Positions 16,613-24,609 are shown, counted from the stretch's first letter. The stretch: 24,638 nt of DNA from DATDGX01 sp036521875 (GCA_036521875.1 DATDGX010000225.1:1-24638); one strand, 5' to 3'. Translations and numbers: made by a program. The notes: generated from the sequence alone by a model not told the origin.

Positions 16613-16726
16613 TCAACCCTGGCGCTGTTTGTGACGCGGGTTGGAGCACAGGACGCGCACCACGCCCTCGCGGCGCACCACTTTGCAGTTCTTGCAGATC
16701 TTTTTTACCGACGCCCGGACTTTCAT
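16613..16726 (-). CDS. rpmJ: 50S ribosomal protein L36 (bL36), zinc-binding form
   Basis: A 37-residue protein, MKVRASVKKICKNCKVVRR onward, ending NPRHKQRQG before TGA at 16613-16615. C11, C14, C27 and H32 make the zinc ribbon of the C+ form. It lies between infA and rpsM, its standard position. Confidence 0.96.
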   Translation of the reverse strand: MKVRASVKKICKNCKVVRREGVVRVLCSNPRHKQRQG

Positions 16727-16762
16727 TTTCGATTCCTGCTTTTGTTCCGCTCAGGCCTTCAG

Positions 16763-16981
16763 CTAGCGCATCCGATAAGTGATCCGGCCGCGCGTCAGGT
16801 CGTATGGCGACAGCTCGACGGTGACCTTATCGCCCGGCAGGATTTTAATGTAATGCATCCGCATCTTGCCCGAGATATGCGCGAGCACCTTGTGTCCATT
16901 CTCCAGCGTGACGCGAAACACCGCGTTGGGCAGTGCCTCGTTGACGGTTCCCTGTACTTCTATCGCGTCGCCTTTAGACAT
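16763..16981 (-). CDS. infA: translation initiation factor IF-1
   Basis: A 72-residue single OB-fold protein that occupies the 30S A site during initiation. It runs from MSKGDAIEVQGTVNEALPNA to the usual YDLTRGRITYRMR. The ATG (16979-16981) lies inside the last codons of map, an 8-nt overlap that suggests coupled translation. The in-frame GTG 12 nt upstream is less likely. Confidence 0.97.
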   Translation of the reverse strand: MSKGDAIEVQGTVNEALPNAVFRVTLENGHKVLAHISGKMRMHYIKILPGDKVTVELSPYDLTRGRITYRMR

Positions 16982-17744
16982 TTCCCAGCTCACTCAGGAT
17001 TATTGGCCCGTTGGAAGTGATCGCGATGGAGTGCTCAAAGTGGGCCGATAGTTTACCGTCCGCCGTCACCGCAGTCCACCCATCGCGAAGTATCTCCAAT
17101 TCTGCGGTTCCCTCGTTGACCATCGGCTCGATCGCGATCGCCATACCCTCGACCAGCCGCGGATTCGGCATCCCGCGGCGAAAATAGTTGGGGACCTGGG
17201 GGTCCTCGTGTAGACGCCGCCCGATCCCGTGGCCGGCGAAGTCCGTCACCACTGAAAAGCCGGCGCCCTCCGCGGTTTCCTGCACCGCGATCGCGATATC
17301 GCTGATCCGGTTGCCGATCGTCGCCTTGGCGATTCCGGCGTAAAGCGCTTCGCGAGTCACGCGGAGCAGTCGCCGGGTGCTCTCGGGAATCTCGCCGACC
17401 GGCACGGTCCGCGCCGAGTCGCCGTAGAAACCATTATACACCACGCCGAAGTCCAGACCGACGATGTCGCCGGCCTTGAGTTTGCGCCCCGACGGGATTC
17501 CGTGGACGATTTCCTCGTTCACCGACACGCACAGGCTCTTGGGATAAACGACGTCGCCGGGCTTGTAGCCCTTAAACGCCGGCTTCGCGCCTTTCTCATA
17601 GGTCAGCCGCTCCGCCATCCTATCGAGCTCGTCGGTGGTGATACCGGGACGGACCGCGGCGACCAGCTGCTCGAGGATTTCAGCGACGATCAGATTCGCC
17701 TGGCGCATCACGGCGATTTCTTCGGGGCTCTTGAGCAAGATCAT
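16974..17744 (-). CDS. map: methionine aminopeptidase, type I
   Basis: A 256-residue cytoplasmic enzyme that removes the starting methionine from nascent proteins. All five metal ligands are present (D98, D109, H172, E206, E237), close to E. coli numbering. The GLDFGVVYNGFYGDSART, GHGIGRRLHEDP and AIEPMVNEG motifs are typical. There is no N-terminal zinc finger, so it is the short bacterial type. The start MILLKSPEE overlaps the adk stop as ATGA. Map and Adk between secY and infA is a common arrangement. Confidence 0.97.
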   Translation of the reverse strand: MILLKSPEEIAVMRQANLIVAEILEQLVAAVRPGITTDELDRMAERLTYEKGAKPAFKGYKPGDVVYPKSLCVSVNEEIVHGIPSGRKLKAGDIVGLDFGVVYNGFYGDSARTVPVGEIPESTRRLLRVTREALYAGIAKATIGNRISDIAIAVQETAEGAGFSVVTDFAGHGIGRRLHEDPQVPNYFRRGMPNPRLVEGMAIAIEPMVNEGTAELEILRDGWTAVTADGKLSAHFEHSIAITSNGPIILSELGNV

Positions 17745-18421
17745 GATTTCGCCTTGACTGACTCGACGCCCCCGACGAGCCCGTCGAGCGCGCCGAGAAT
17801 CCGCTGCTGCACATCCTGCACGCTTCCGAGCCCGTTGACCTTCGCGATCAGTCCGAGCCGCCCATAGTGATCGAGCAGCGGCCTGGTATTCGCGGCGTAC
17901 ACCTGCAGGCGCATCCGCACCGTGTCTTCGGCGTCGTCCTCGCGCTGATAGAGTTCGCCGTTGCATTTGTCGCAGATATCCATGTTGCGCGGCGGATTGA
18001 AAATCACGTGATACATCGCGCCACAGTTGCCGCAGGTGCGGCGGCCCGAGATGCGCTTGACGAGCTCTTCGTCAGGCACGTCGATCGCGATCGCCTTGTC
18101 GATCGACTGCTTGCCGCGCTCCAGCATCGCCGCGAGCGCCTCCGCCTGCTCGACGGTGCGCGGGAAGCCGTCGAGGATGAATCCGCCCGCCGCGTCGGGC
18201 TCCGCGAGCCGATGCTCGATGAGGCCGAGCACCAGTTCGTTGGGCACCAGTTCTCCGCGATCCATAAATTGGCGCGCCTTCACGCCGAGCGGGGTTTTAG
18301 CGCGGCCCGCGGCGCGCAGCAGATCGCCGCTTGCGATCTGTGGAATGCCGAAGCGGTCCCCCAGCATCCGCGCCTGGGTACCCTTGCCGGCCCCCGGAGG
18401 CCCGAGCATCACCAGCCGCAC
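17741..18421 (-). CDS. adk: adenylate kinase, zinc-type long form
   Basis: A 226-residue kinase catalysing 2 ADP = ATP + AMP. P-loop GPPGAGKGT (7-15), AMP-site SGDLLR and FILDGFPRT are intact. The LID domain (about 125-165) carries four cysteines, C130, C133, C150 and C153, at the same positions as the structural zinc site of Gram-positive adenylate kinases. The start is GTG at 18419-18421, 3 nt after the secY stop; the in-frame ATG four codons later would remove the first beta strand. Confidence 0.97.
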   Translation of the reverse strand: MRLVMLGPPGAGKGTQARMLGDRFGIPQIASGDLLRAAGRAKTPLGVKARQFMDRGELVPNELVLGLIEHRLAEPDAAGGFILDGFPRTVEQAEALAAMLERGKQSIDKAIAIDVPDEELVKRISGRRTCGNCGAMYHVIFNPPRNMDICDKCNGELYQREDDAEDTVRMRLQVYAANTRPLLDHYGRLGLIAKVNGLGSVQDVQQRILGALDGLVGGVESVKAKS

Positions 18422-18424
18422 CGC

Positions 18425-19732
18425 CTAGCCGCCTCGCCTGGACTTGACCCGCCCGCGCTTCATGAAGCCTTCGTAGTTGCGGCTCAGCAGGTGAGTCTCG
18501 ATTTGCGCGACGGTGTCGAGCGCGACGCCGACCACGATCAGCAGCGCGGTACCGCCGAAGTAAAATGGCACGTTGAACTGCGCGATCAGAATCGTCGGCA
18601 GCACGCACACGGCGCTCACGTAAATCGCGCCGCCCAGCGTAATCCGCGACAGTATCCGATCGATATATTCCGCGGTGAAGCGGCCCGGCCGGATGCCTGG
18701 GATGAAGCCGCCGTACTTTTTCAGATTGTCCGCGACGTCGACCGGGTTGAAGGTAACCGCGGTATAAAAATAACAGAAGAAAACGATCAGGATGACGTAG
18801 ACGACGTCGTAGATTCCGCCGCCCGGAGTCAGGAACGCCGCGTAATTCTTGAGCGCCGGCACGAAGGCCGCGAGCGTCGCCGGGAAGACGAGGATCGAAG
18901 ACGCGAAAATCGGTGGAATGACGCCCGAGGTGTTGATCTTGAGCGGCAGGTGCGAGGTCTGCCCGCCGTAGACGCGCCGCCCAACCGTGCGCCGCGCGTA
19001 TTGCACCGGTATCCGCCGCTGCGCGGTCTCAATATAAACGATGAAGGCGATGACCGCGGTCGCGATGGCGATGATGAAGATCAACAGAAAGATGCTCATA
19101 TCGCCTGAGCGCACAAACTCGACCGTGGAGCCAAATGCGCTCGGCAGCCGCGCCACGATTCCCGCCATGATGATCAGCGAGATGCCGTTGCCGATGCCGC
19201 GCTCGGTAATCTGTTCGCCGAGCCACATCACGAACATGGTGCCGGCGGTCACCGTAATAACGGTCAACAGGATGAAGCTTACCCCCGGGTTGTAAACCAC
19301 CGAGGCGCCGCCGGGTCCCTGGATTTTCTCGAGCCCGATGGCGATCATGGTGCCCTGCACCAGTGCCAGCAGCACCGTTCCGTAGCGCGTGTACTGCGCG
19401 ATTTTGCGCCGCCCCGCCTCCCCTTCCTTGTAGAGCTCGTCGAGATAGGGCGATGCGACCTTCATCAGGTCGAGGATGATCGCGACCGAGATGTACGGCA
19501 TGATGCCGAGCGCGAAGACCGAGAAGCGCTCCAGCGCGCCGCCGGAGAACAGGTTGATCCAGCCGAACATGGTGCCCCTCGCCGCGTCGAAAAACGAGGA
19601 GAGCGCCTGCCCGTCGATTCCGGGCGTCGGGACTGCGACCCCGAACCGGTACACCGCCAGCATCAGCGCCGTGAAGATCAGCCGGCGGCGCAGTTCCGGG
19701 ATGCGCGAGGCGTTTGAAAACCCCTCCAGCAT
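18425..19732 (-). CDS. secY: protein translocase channel subunit SecY
   Basis: A 435-residue inner-membrane protein with about ten hydrophobic helices, forming the protein-conducting channel with SecE and SecG. FGVAVPTPGIDGQAL (after TM1), the NLFSGGALERFSVFALGIMP plug/TM2 region and the cytoplasmic loop QYARRTVGRRVYGGQTSHLP are clear. The C-terminal loop GGFIPGIRPG and the tail SRNYEGFMKRGR complete it. The ATG abuts the rplO stop with no gap (TAAATG). Confidence 0.98.
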   Translation of the reverse strand: MLEGFSNASRIPELRRRLIFTALMLAVYRFGVAVPTPGIDGQALSSFFDAARGTMFGWINLFSGGALERFSVFALGIMPYISVAIILDLMKVASPYLDELYKEGEAGRRKIAQYTRYGTVLLALVQGTMIAIGLEKIQGPGGASVVYNPGVSFILLTVITVTAGTMFVMWLGEQITERGIGNGISLIIMAGIVARLPSAFGSTVEFVRSGDMSIFLLIFIIAIATAVIAFIVYIETAQRRIPVQYARRTVGRRVYGGQTSHLPLKINTSGVIPPIFASSILVFPATLAAFVPALKNYAAFLTPGGGIYDVVYVILIVFFCYFYTAVTFNPVDVADNLKKYGGFIPGIRPGRFTAEYIDRILSRITLGGAIYVSAVCVLPTILIAQFNVPFYFGGTALLIVVGVALDTVAQIETHLLSRNYEGFMKRGRVKSRRGG

Positions 19733-20200
19733 TTACTTCTGGGTGGCCGCTACCAGCTCTGCGCTGCCGCCGGCGGCGGCGATTTTGTCGCGCGCGCTTT
19801 TCGAGAACGCGTCGGCGCGCACGTTGAGTTTAATTTTCAAGTCGCCGTCGCCCAGGATTTTCACCTTGCACCCGGTGCCGATGATACCGCGCGCGAGGAG
19901 CGCCGCGGAATCGACCGTCGCGCCCTCGGGGAAATCGAAGAGCCGCGACAGGTTCACTTCCGCATAGCGCTCGCGCCGCACTTCATTGCGCTGCAGGCGG
20001 CGGAAACCGCTCTTCGGGATACGCCGCTCCAGCGGCATCTGGCCGCCCTCGTAGCCCGGCGGCGTGTTGCCGTGCGAGCGCGAGCCGAGTCCCTTGTGGC
20101 CGCGCCCGGCGGTCTTGCCGTGGCCCGAGCCGATCCCGCGTCCCACGCGCCGCTTGCGATGAGTCGAGCCGGGAGCGGGTTTCAAGTCGCTGAGTTTCAT
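19733..20200 (-). CDS. rplO: 50S ribosomal protein L15 (uL15)
   Basis: A 155-residue L15, a late-assembly protein of the large subunit. The N-terminal LKPAPGSTHRKRRVGRGIGS and the basic GHGKTAGRGHKGLGSRS stretch identify it; GFEGGQMPL-like GYEGGQMPLERRIPK follows. The stop joins the secY ATG directly. Before it lies an 82-nt gap to rpmD that contains two copies of TGATCTAATC (20230-20239 and 20254-20263). Confidence 0.97.
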   Translation of the reverse strand: MKLSDLKPAPGSTHRKRRVGRGIGSGHGKTAGRGHKGLGSRSHGNTPPGYEGGQMPLERRIPKSGFRRLQRNEVRRERYAEVNLSRLFDFPEGATVDSAALLARGIIGTGCKVKILGDGDLKIKLNVRADAFSKSARDKIAAAGGSAELVAATQK

Positions 20201-20282
20201 CGCGATGGGTAAACCTGGTCCTGAATCTCTGATCTAATCCTGATCTCTTTTCTTGATCTAATCGATCTCGTTGTCGAACTGA

Positions 20283-20465
20283 TTAATCTTTGACCTCGGC
20301 AACCAGATGCGCAACGCGCTTGACCATCCCCTCGATCTCGGGGGTGCGCGTGAGCTCGCTTATGCTGCCGAGCTTGCGGAGCCCGAGTCCCTTGACGGTC
20401 TCGCGCACCCGCTGCTTGGTTCCGATCGGGCTATGCACCAGCTTGAGCTTAATTTTATCAGCCAT
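20283..20465 (-). CDS. rpmD: 50S ribosomal protein L30 (uL30)
   Basis: A 60-residue short bacterial L30: KIKLKLVHSPIGTKQRVRET, then LGLRKLGS and a C-terminal MVKRVAHLVAEV helix. Position between rpsE and rplO is canonical. Confidence 0.96.
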   Translation of the reverse strand: MADKIKLKLVHSPIGTKQRVRETVKGLGLRKLGSISELTRTPEIEGMVKRVAHLVAEVKD

Positions 20466-20486
20466 AAATTAGCATTCGCGCGCCGT

Positions 20487-20996
20487 TCAGGCTGCTGCCT
20501 CGGGCCGCTCCGGGGCGCGGCCGCGAAGCCGCGCGATATCTTCATAGCTGCGCAGCGCGGTCAGCGCCACGAGCGTCGCTTTGACCAGGTTGTGCGGATT
20601 CGAGGAACCCAGCCGCTTGGTCAGAATGTTGCGGATTCCGCATAGCTCGACCACCGCGCGCACGCCGCCCGCCGCGATGACGCCAGTGCCCTCCGCCGCG
20701 GGCCGCAGAATCACGCGGCCGGCGCCAAAGTGTCCGATCACTTCGTGCGGGATAGTGCCGTTGTGCAGCGGCACCCGGATGAGGCTCTTCTTGGCGCGCT
20801 CGACGCCCTTGCGGATCGCCTCGGGAACTTCGTTGGCCTTGCCCAGGCCGAATCCCACCAGCCCGTTGTGATCGCCGGCCACCACCAGCGCGCTGAAGCT
20901 GAAGCGCCGCCCTCCCTTCACCACCTTCGCAACGCGGTTGATATGGACGACCTTCTCTTTGATTTCGAGCCCTTGCGGGTCTATGCGTTGAGCCAC
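20487..20996 (-). CDS. rpsE: 30S ribosomal protein S5 (uS5)
   Basis: A 169-residue S5 involved in decoding accuracy. VVKGGRRFSFSALVVAGD of the double-stranded RNA-binding domain and VRAVVELCGIRNILTKRLGS of the C-terminal domain are typical. The start is GTG (20994-20996) with AGGAAGG about 5 nt upstream. A short Ala-rich end (PERPEAAA) follows the core. Confidence 0.97.
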   Translation of the reverse strand: MAQRIDPQGLEIKEKVVHINRVAKVVKGGRRFSFSALVVAGDHNGLVGFGLGKANEVPEAIRKGVERAKKSLIRVPLHNGTIPHEVIGHFGAGRVILRPAAEGTGVIAAGGVRAVVELCGIRNILTKRLGSSNPHNLVKATLVALTALRSYEDIARLRGRAPERPEAAA

Positions 20997-21012
20997 AGTG
21001 CCTTCCTGAAGA

Positions 21013-21375
21013 TCAGAATTTTAGTCCTGCTTCGCGCGCCGCCTCGGCCAGCGCTTTTATCTTACCGTGATAGAGAAACCCGTTGCGGTCGAAGACCACG
21101 CTTTGAATCCCGCCCTGCAGGCAGCGCTCGGCGATCGCCTTGCCGACCGCCTTGGCCGCATCGACACTGCGCATGCTCTTGAGTCCCTCGCGCACCGTGG
21201 CGGTCACGGTCGAGGCGGCAGCAAGCGTGCGTCCGGTCTCGTCCGAAATTACCTGCGCATAGATATGATGCAGCGAGCGGTAGACCGAGAGCCGCGGGCG
21301 CTCCTCGCTGCCGCGCGTCCTGCGCCTGACGCGCCCCCGGCGCAATGCGCGTTTTTCTTTTCGCAACAGAGCCAT
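21013..21375 (-). CDS. rplR: 50S ribosomal protein L18 (uL18)
   Basis: A 120-residue 5S rRNA-binding protein. A basic N-terminal helix (KEKRALRRGRVRRRTRG) precedes RPRLSVYRSLHHIYAQVISD; the GGIQSVVFDRNGFLYHGKIK segment and C-terminal AREAGLKF are standard. It lies 17 nt after rplF. Confidence 0.97.
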   Translation of the reverse strand: MALLRKEKRALRRGRVRRRTRGSEERPRLSVYRSLHHIYAQVISDETGRTLAAASTVTATVREGLKSMRSVDAAKAVGKAIAERCLQGGIQSVVFDRNGFLYHGKIKALAEAAREAGLKF

Positions 21376-21392
21376 GATTAACCTGCCCTGCC

Positions 21393-21944
21393 CTAAGCCG
21401 CAGTCGCGCCGGCGGCCGCCTTGCCCGCTTTGCGGCGGATAGTCTCGGTAGCGTACTTGATGCCCTTGCCCTTGTAGGGCTCCGGCGGCCGCAGCCCGCG
21501 AATCTCGGCGGCGACGCTGCCCAGCAGCTGGCGGTCCGCGCTCTCCAGCGTGATTATCACCTGGCGCTCGACCTTGGCGGTAACCCCGGGCGGAAGCTGG
21601 TAAACGATCGGATGCGAATAGCCGAGCGTGAAATTAATCTGCGCGCCCTTCACTTCCGCGCGGTAGCCGACGCCGTTTATCTCGAGCACCTTGGTGAAGC
21701 CCTTGCCTACCCCCTCGACCATGTTGGCGACCAGCTTGCGCATCAGGCCGTGCAGCGAGCGCTCCAGGTTGGTGTCGCCGGGACGCTTCACGACCATCTG
21801 CGCGTCGCTGAGCTCGACGGTGAAGCCGGGGTAGAGCTTCATCTCGAGCTTGCCCTTGGGCCCCTCGATCTTCACCGTGTCGCCCGCCACCTGGGCCTTG
21901 ACGGTCTTGTCGAGGTGAATCGGCAGTCTTCCTATCCGCGACAT
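21393..21944 (-). CDS. rplF: 50S ribosomal protein L6 (uL6)
   Basis: A 183-residue L6 with two L6 repeats, sited at the base of the L7/L12 stalk. MSRIGRLPIHLDKTV, the NMVEGVGKGFTKVLEINGVG linker and the signature PPEPYKGKGIKYATE near the end are clear. A short Lys/Ala tail follows. It starts 4 nt after the rpsH stop. Confidence 0.98.
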   Translation of the reverse strand: MSRIGRLPIHLDKTVKAQVAGDTVKIEGPKGKLEMKLYPGFTVELSDAQMVVKRPGDTNLERSLHGLMRKLVANMVEGVGKGFTKVLEINGVGYRAEVKGAQINFTLGYSHPIVYQLPPGVTAKVERQVIITLESADRQLLGSVAAEIRGLRPPEPYKGKGIKYATETIRRKAGKAAAGATAA

Positions 21945-21948
21945 CGCG

Positions 21949-22347
21949 TTACCACACTCTGCACAAAATTTCGCCGCCGACCCGTTTGCGCTTCGCCTCG
22001 CGCCCGGTCATCACGCCGAGCGGCGTCGACACGATATGCACGCCCATCGCGCCCTTGGCCTTGGCGATCACGTCAGCGCCGGCGTAGCGGCGGATACTCG
22101 GGCGGCTGACGCGCTGGAGGCCGCGGATGACCGGTTCGCGCGTCGGCGAGTAGCGCAGCCGCAGCGCGAGTTTCTTCTTGGGCACTTCGCCCGCGACGTC
22201 GACGGACTCCAGGAAGCCTTCGCTTTGCAGCACGCGGCAAATCGCCTCGCGCAGGCGCGAATGCGGCACCACGAGCTCGTTGTAGCGCGCCCGCATCGCG
22301 TTGCGGATGCGCGTCAGCAGTTCTGCGATCGGATCGGTCTGCGACAT
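21949..22347 (-). CDS. rpsH: 30S ribosomal protein S8 (uS8)
   Basis: A 132-residue S8 of the central 16S domain, which in E. coli also represses the spc operon. DPIAELLTRIRNAMRA at the start and STPLGVMTGREAKRKRVGGE near the end are diagnostic. 13 nt follow the S14 gene. Confidence 0.97.
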   Translation of the reverse strand: MSQTDPIAELLTRIRNAMRARYNELVVPHSRLREAICRVLQSEGFLESVDVAGEVPKKKLALRLRYSPTREPVIRGLQRVSRPSIRRYAGADVIAKAKGAMGVHIVSTPLGVMTGREAKRKRVGGEILCRVW

Positions 22348-22360
22348 AATCCTCTCTAGT

Positions 22361-22546
22361 CTACCAGCTTGCCTTGACCACGCCCGGCAGCTGTCCGCGG
22401 AGCGCGTATTTGCGCAGGCACAACCGGCACATCTTAAAGCGCCGATAGTAAGCGCGCGAGCGGCCGCATAGCGGGCAGCGGTTGTGCGTGCGCACCTTGA
22501 ACTTGGGCTTGCGAGTCGCCTTTACCCTGAGGCTGGTCTTGGCCAT
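22361..22546 (-). CDS. rpsZ: 30S ribosomal protein S14 type Z (uS14, zinc form)
   Basis: A 61-residue short S14 with a CxxC-x12-CxxC zinc ribbon (C24, C27, C40, C43), the C+ form. MAKTSLRVKATRKPKFKVR and the ending GQLPGVVKASW are typical. The long zinc-free S14 of many proteobacteria is not present here. Its start lies 4 nt after the rplE stop. Confidence 0.97.
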   Translation of the reverse strand: MAKTSLRVKATRKPKFKVRTHNRCPLCGRSRAYYRRFKMCRLCLRKYALRGQLPGVVKASW

Positions 22547-22550
22547 CTAT

Positions 22551-23366
22551 TTATTCCTGCGCCGGAGCCTCGGCGGCGGGCGCGCTCGCGGGCGGCGTCG
22601 CGGCCGGGCGTTCCACGCTGGCGCCGCGGAAGGGCATCCCCAGCGTGCGCAGCAGCGTCAGCCCCTCGAAGTCACTCTTCGCGGTAGTCGTGATTGAAAT
22701 CGTCAGTCCCTTCACCTTGTCGACTTTGTCGAGGTTGAGCTCGGGGAAAATCGTGTGCTCGCGGATTCCGAGCGAATAGTTGCCGCGTCCGTCGAACGCC
22801 TTGTCGCTGATTCCGCGGAAGTCACGCACGCGCGGCAGCGCGACGTTGACCAGCCGATCGAAAAACTCCCACATCCGTTCGCGCCGCAGCGTCACCATCA
22901 CGCCAATCGGCATCCCCTCGCGCAGCTTGAAATTCGATATCGCCTTGCGCGCGCGCGTCAGCACCGGCTTCTGCCCGGCGATTTGCTTGAGCTCCTCGAC
23001 CGCGCCATCGAGGACTTTTACGTTGTCGCGCGCCTCGTTGAGCGCCATGTTGATAGTTATCTTTGCCAAGCGCGGCACCCGCATCCGGTTTTCGATTTTG
23101 AGCTCACGCATCAGCGTGGCCGCGAGCTCGCTCTCGAAGCGGACCTTGAGCCGCGCCGGAATTTTGGGCTCCGGCTCGCGCGGCTTGGCCGCCGCGGCGG
23201 GAGCGGCCGCCGCGGGAGCGCCGCCTTTGGCGCGCTTGCCTTCCGCTCCGCCCTTGTCGCCGCGAGCCTTGCCAGTCTTGGCTCCATCGGCGCCATCGGG
23301 ACGGTCAGCGCGTTTTTGCTTTTCGCCCTTCGGCCCCTTACCGGGCTTGTCGGTTTTGTCGGCCAT
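22551..23366 (-). CDS. rplE: 50S ribosomal protein L5 (uL5) with long N- and C-terminal extensions
   Basis: A 271-residue L5, against about 180 in most bacteria. The core (about 69-248) is regular 5S rRNA-binding L5: RVPRLAKITINMALNEARDN, QKPVLTRARKAISNFKLREG, FRGISDKAFDGRGNYSLGI and the end LLRTLGMPF. Before it are about 68 residues rich in Lys, Gly, Asp, then Ala and Pro (MADKTDKPGKGPKGEKQKRA onward). After it comes an Ala/Pro tail of about 22 residues. The ATG (23364-23366) overlaps the rplX stop by one base (TAATG), so this start is well placed and the extension is probably translated. A few residues further upstream are also open in this frame but lie inside rplX. Confidence 0.95.
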   Translation of the reverse strand: MADKTDKPGKGPKGEKQKRADRPDGADGAKTGKARGDKGGAEGKRAKGGAPAAAAPAAAAKPREPEPKIPARLKVRFESELAATLMRELKIENRMRVPRLAKITINMALNEARDNVKVLDGAVEELKQIAGQKPVLTRARKAISNFKLREGMPIGVMVTLRRERMWEFFDRLVNVALPRVRDFRGISDKAFDGRGNYSLGIREHTIFPELNLDKVDKVKGLTISITTTAKSDFEGLTLLRTLGMPFRGASVERPAATPPASAPAAEAPAQE

Positions 23367-23710
23367 TACTCGTTCCCTATCGCCTCGCCGCAGCGGCGGC
23401 AAATCCGCGTCTTGCTATGGTCGGCGGCAATTTTCACTCCGACCCGCACCGGCGCGTTGCAGCGATCGCAAAAGAACATCACGTTGGAGATATCCAGCGG
23501 CGCTTCCTTCTCGACGATACCGCCCGGGCTCGCCGCGCCGCGCGGCTTGGAGTGGCGCTTGACCACGTTGAGCCGCTCGACCAGCACGCGTCCCTTCTCG
23601 GGCAGGATCTTGAGCACCTTGCCGGTCTTGCCGCGGTCGCGTCCCGCGACCACCATCACCATGTCGTTCTTCCTGATCTTGTACTTCCTCGCTTCGCCTT
23701 CGGCAGCCAT
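23366..23710 (-). CDS. rplX: 50S ribosomal protein L24 (uL24) with Cys4 C-terminal ribbon
   Basis: A 114-residue L24, the assembly-initiating protein at the 5' end of 23S rRNA. The KOW motif region KNDMVMVVAGRDRGKTGKV and NVVKRHSKP are standard. The C-terminal part has CDRC (C81, C84) and CRRC (C104, C107), a likely zinc ribbon that many L24 proteins, including E. coli's, lack. It overlaps both neighbours by one base: rplN stop TGATG upstream, and TAATG with rplE downstream. Confidence 0.97.
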   Translation of the reverse strand: MAAEGEARKYKIRKNDMVMVVAGRDRGKTGKVLKILPEKGRVLVERLNVVKRHSKPRGAASPGGIVEKEAPLDISNVMFFCDRCNAPVRVGVKIAADHSKTRICRRCGEAIGNE

Positions 23711-24078
23711 CACAGCACCTCCGGCGCGAGCGAGATAATCTTCAAAAACTTCTTGGCGCGCAGCTCGCGCGCGACCGGCCCGAAGATACGGGTGCCAATC
23801 GGCTCGCGCTGCGCGTCGATCAGCACCGCGGAGTTGCCGTCGAAGCGGATATAGCTTCCGTCGTTGCGGCTGATCTCCTTGGCGGTGCGCACGATAACCG
23901 CGCGCGTCACGTCGCCCTTCTTTACCTTGGCGTTGGGAATCGCCTCTTTCACCGCGACCACGATCACGTCGCCGACGCTCGCATAGCGCCGCCGCGAGCC
24001 GCCGAGTACCTTGATGCACATCACTTTGCGGGCGCCGGAATTGTCGGCAACGTCGAGCATGGATTGAACCTGGATCAT
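23710..24078 (-). CDS. rplN: 50S ribosomal protein L14 (uL14)
   Basis: A 122-residue L14 that lies at the subunit interface. MIQVQSMLDVADNSGARKVM and the ending GPVARELRAKKFLKIISLAPEVL (given in part: RELRAKKFLKIISLAPEVL) are characteristic. A 59-nt gap precedes it after rpsQ; the gap carries no other gene. Confidence 0.98.
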   Translation of the reverse strand: MIQVQSMLDVADNSGARKVMCIKVLGGSRRRYASVGDVIVVAVKEAIPNAKVKKGDVTRAVIVRTAKEISRNDGSYIRFDGNSAVLIDAQREPIGTRIFGPVARELRAKKFLKIISLAPEVL

Positions 24079-24137
24079 GGCCCGTTACAACCTGTCTGTC
24101 TCACTCTCTTCCGGTCTCGCTCGCGAGCTCTATCCCG

Positions 24138-24392
24138 CTATCCGGCGGCCTTCACGAGCACCTTGCTCACGCGCCAGCGCTTGTTCTTGGACAGCGGACG
24201 CGACTCGATAATCATCACCCGATCGCCCTCGCGGCATTCGCTGCGCTCGTCATGCGCCATGAACCGCGTGCGGCGTTTGATACGCTTGCCGTAGAGCGGA
24301 TGCTCGACCAACCGGTCGACCTGGACCACCACCGTCTTGGTCATCTTGGCCGAGACCACGGTTCCCTCGCGCCGCTTAATTCGCTCGCGCAT
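24138..24392 (-). CDS. rpsQ: 30S ribosomal protein S17 (uS17)
   Basis: An 84-residue OB-fold 16S rRNA-binding protein: REGTVVSAKMTKTVVVQVDR, then HPLYGKRIKRRTRFMAHDE and GDRVMIIESRPLSKNKRWRV. The ATG at 24390-24392 lies inside the 3' end of rpmC, a 17-nt overlap. A longer open frame upstream is only the shadow of rpmC. Confidence 0.97.
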   Translation of the reverse strand: MRERIKRREGTVVSAKMTKTVVVQVDRLVEHPLYGKRIKRRTRFMAHDERSECREGDRVMIIESRPLSKNKRWRVSKVLVKAAG

Positions 24393-24609
24393 CGCCTGCC
24401 TTTTTTCCTGCGGCGCTGACCGCGCCGGTCTTCTGTCTGAGCAGCGTCTTGATCCGCGCGAGCTCGCGCCGCGCACGCCGATAGCTCGACGCATTGTCGA
24501 GCTGGCTGGTGCGCAGCTTGAGGCGGAGCTTGAAGATCTCCTCACGCGTCTCGCGTTCCTTGACGCGGAGATCCTCGGGATTCATCTGTCTGAGCTCGTC
24601 AAGCTCCAA
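24376..24609 (-). CDS. rpmC: 50S ribosomal protein L29 (uL29), TTG start
   Basis: A 77-residue two-helix L29 near the tunnel exit: ELRQMNPEDLRVKERETREE, then IFKLRLKLRTSQLDN. The best start is TTG (24607-24609), because GGAGG sits 5 nt before it and the family's first helix begins there. The first ATG, eight codons later, would cut into the ELRxM segment. A tail of about 12 residues (KTGAVSAAGKKAGDARAN) goes beyond the usual ~65-residue length. Confidence 0.93.
   Translation of the reverse strand: MELDELRQMNPEDLRVKERETREEIFKLRLKLRTSQLDNASSYRRARRELARIKTLLRQKTGAVSAAGKKAGDARAN

Noticed and set aside
17867..19108. 413-codon plus-strand frame opposite adk and secY
   Set aside because: Shadow of two certain genes in high-GC DNA.
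20230..20263. Two copies of TGATCTAATC, 24 nt apart, between rpmD and rplO
   Set aside because: Short, in an AT-richer gap, no further copies seen and no clear role; probably chance or a minor local duplication.
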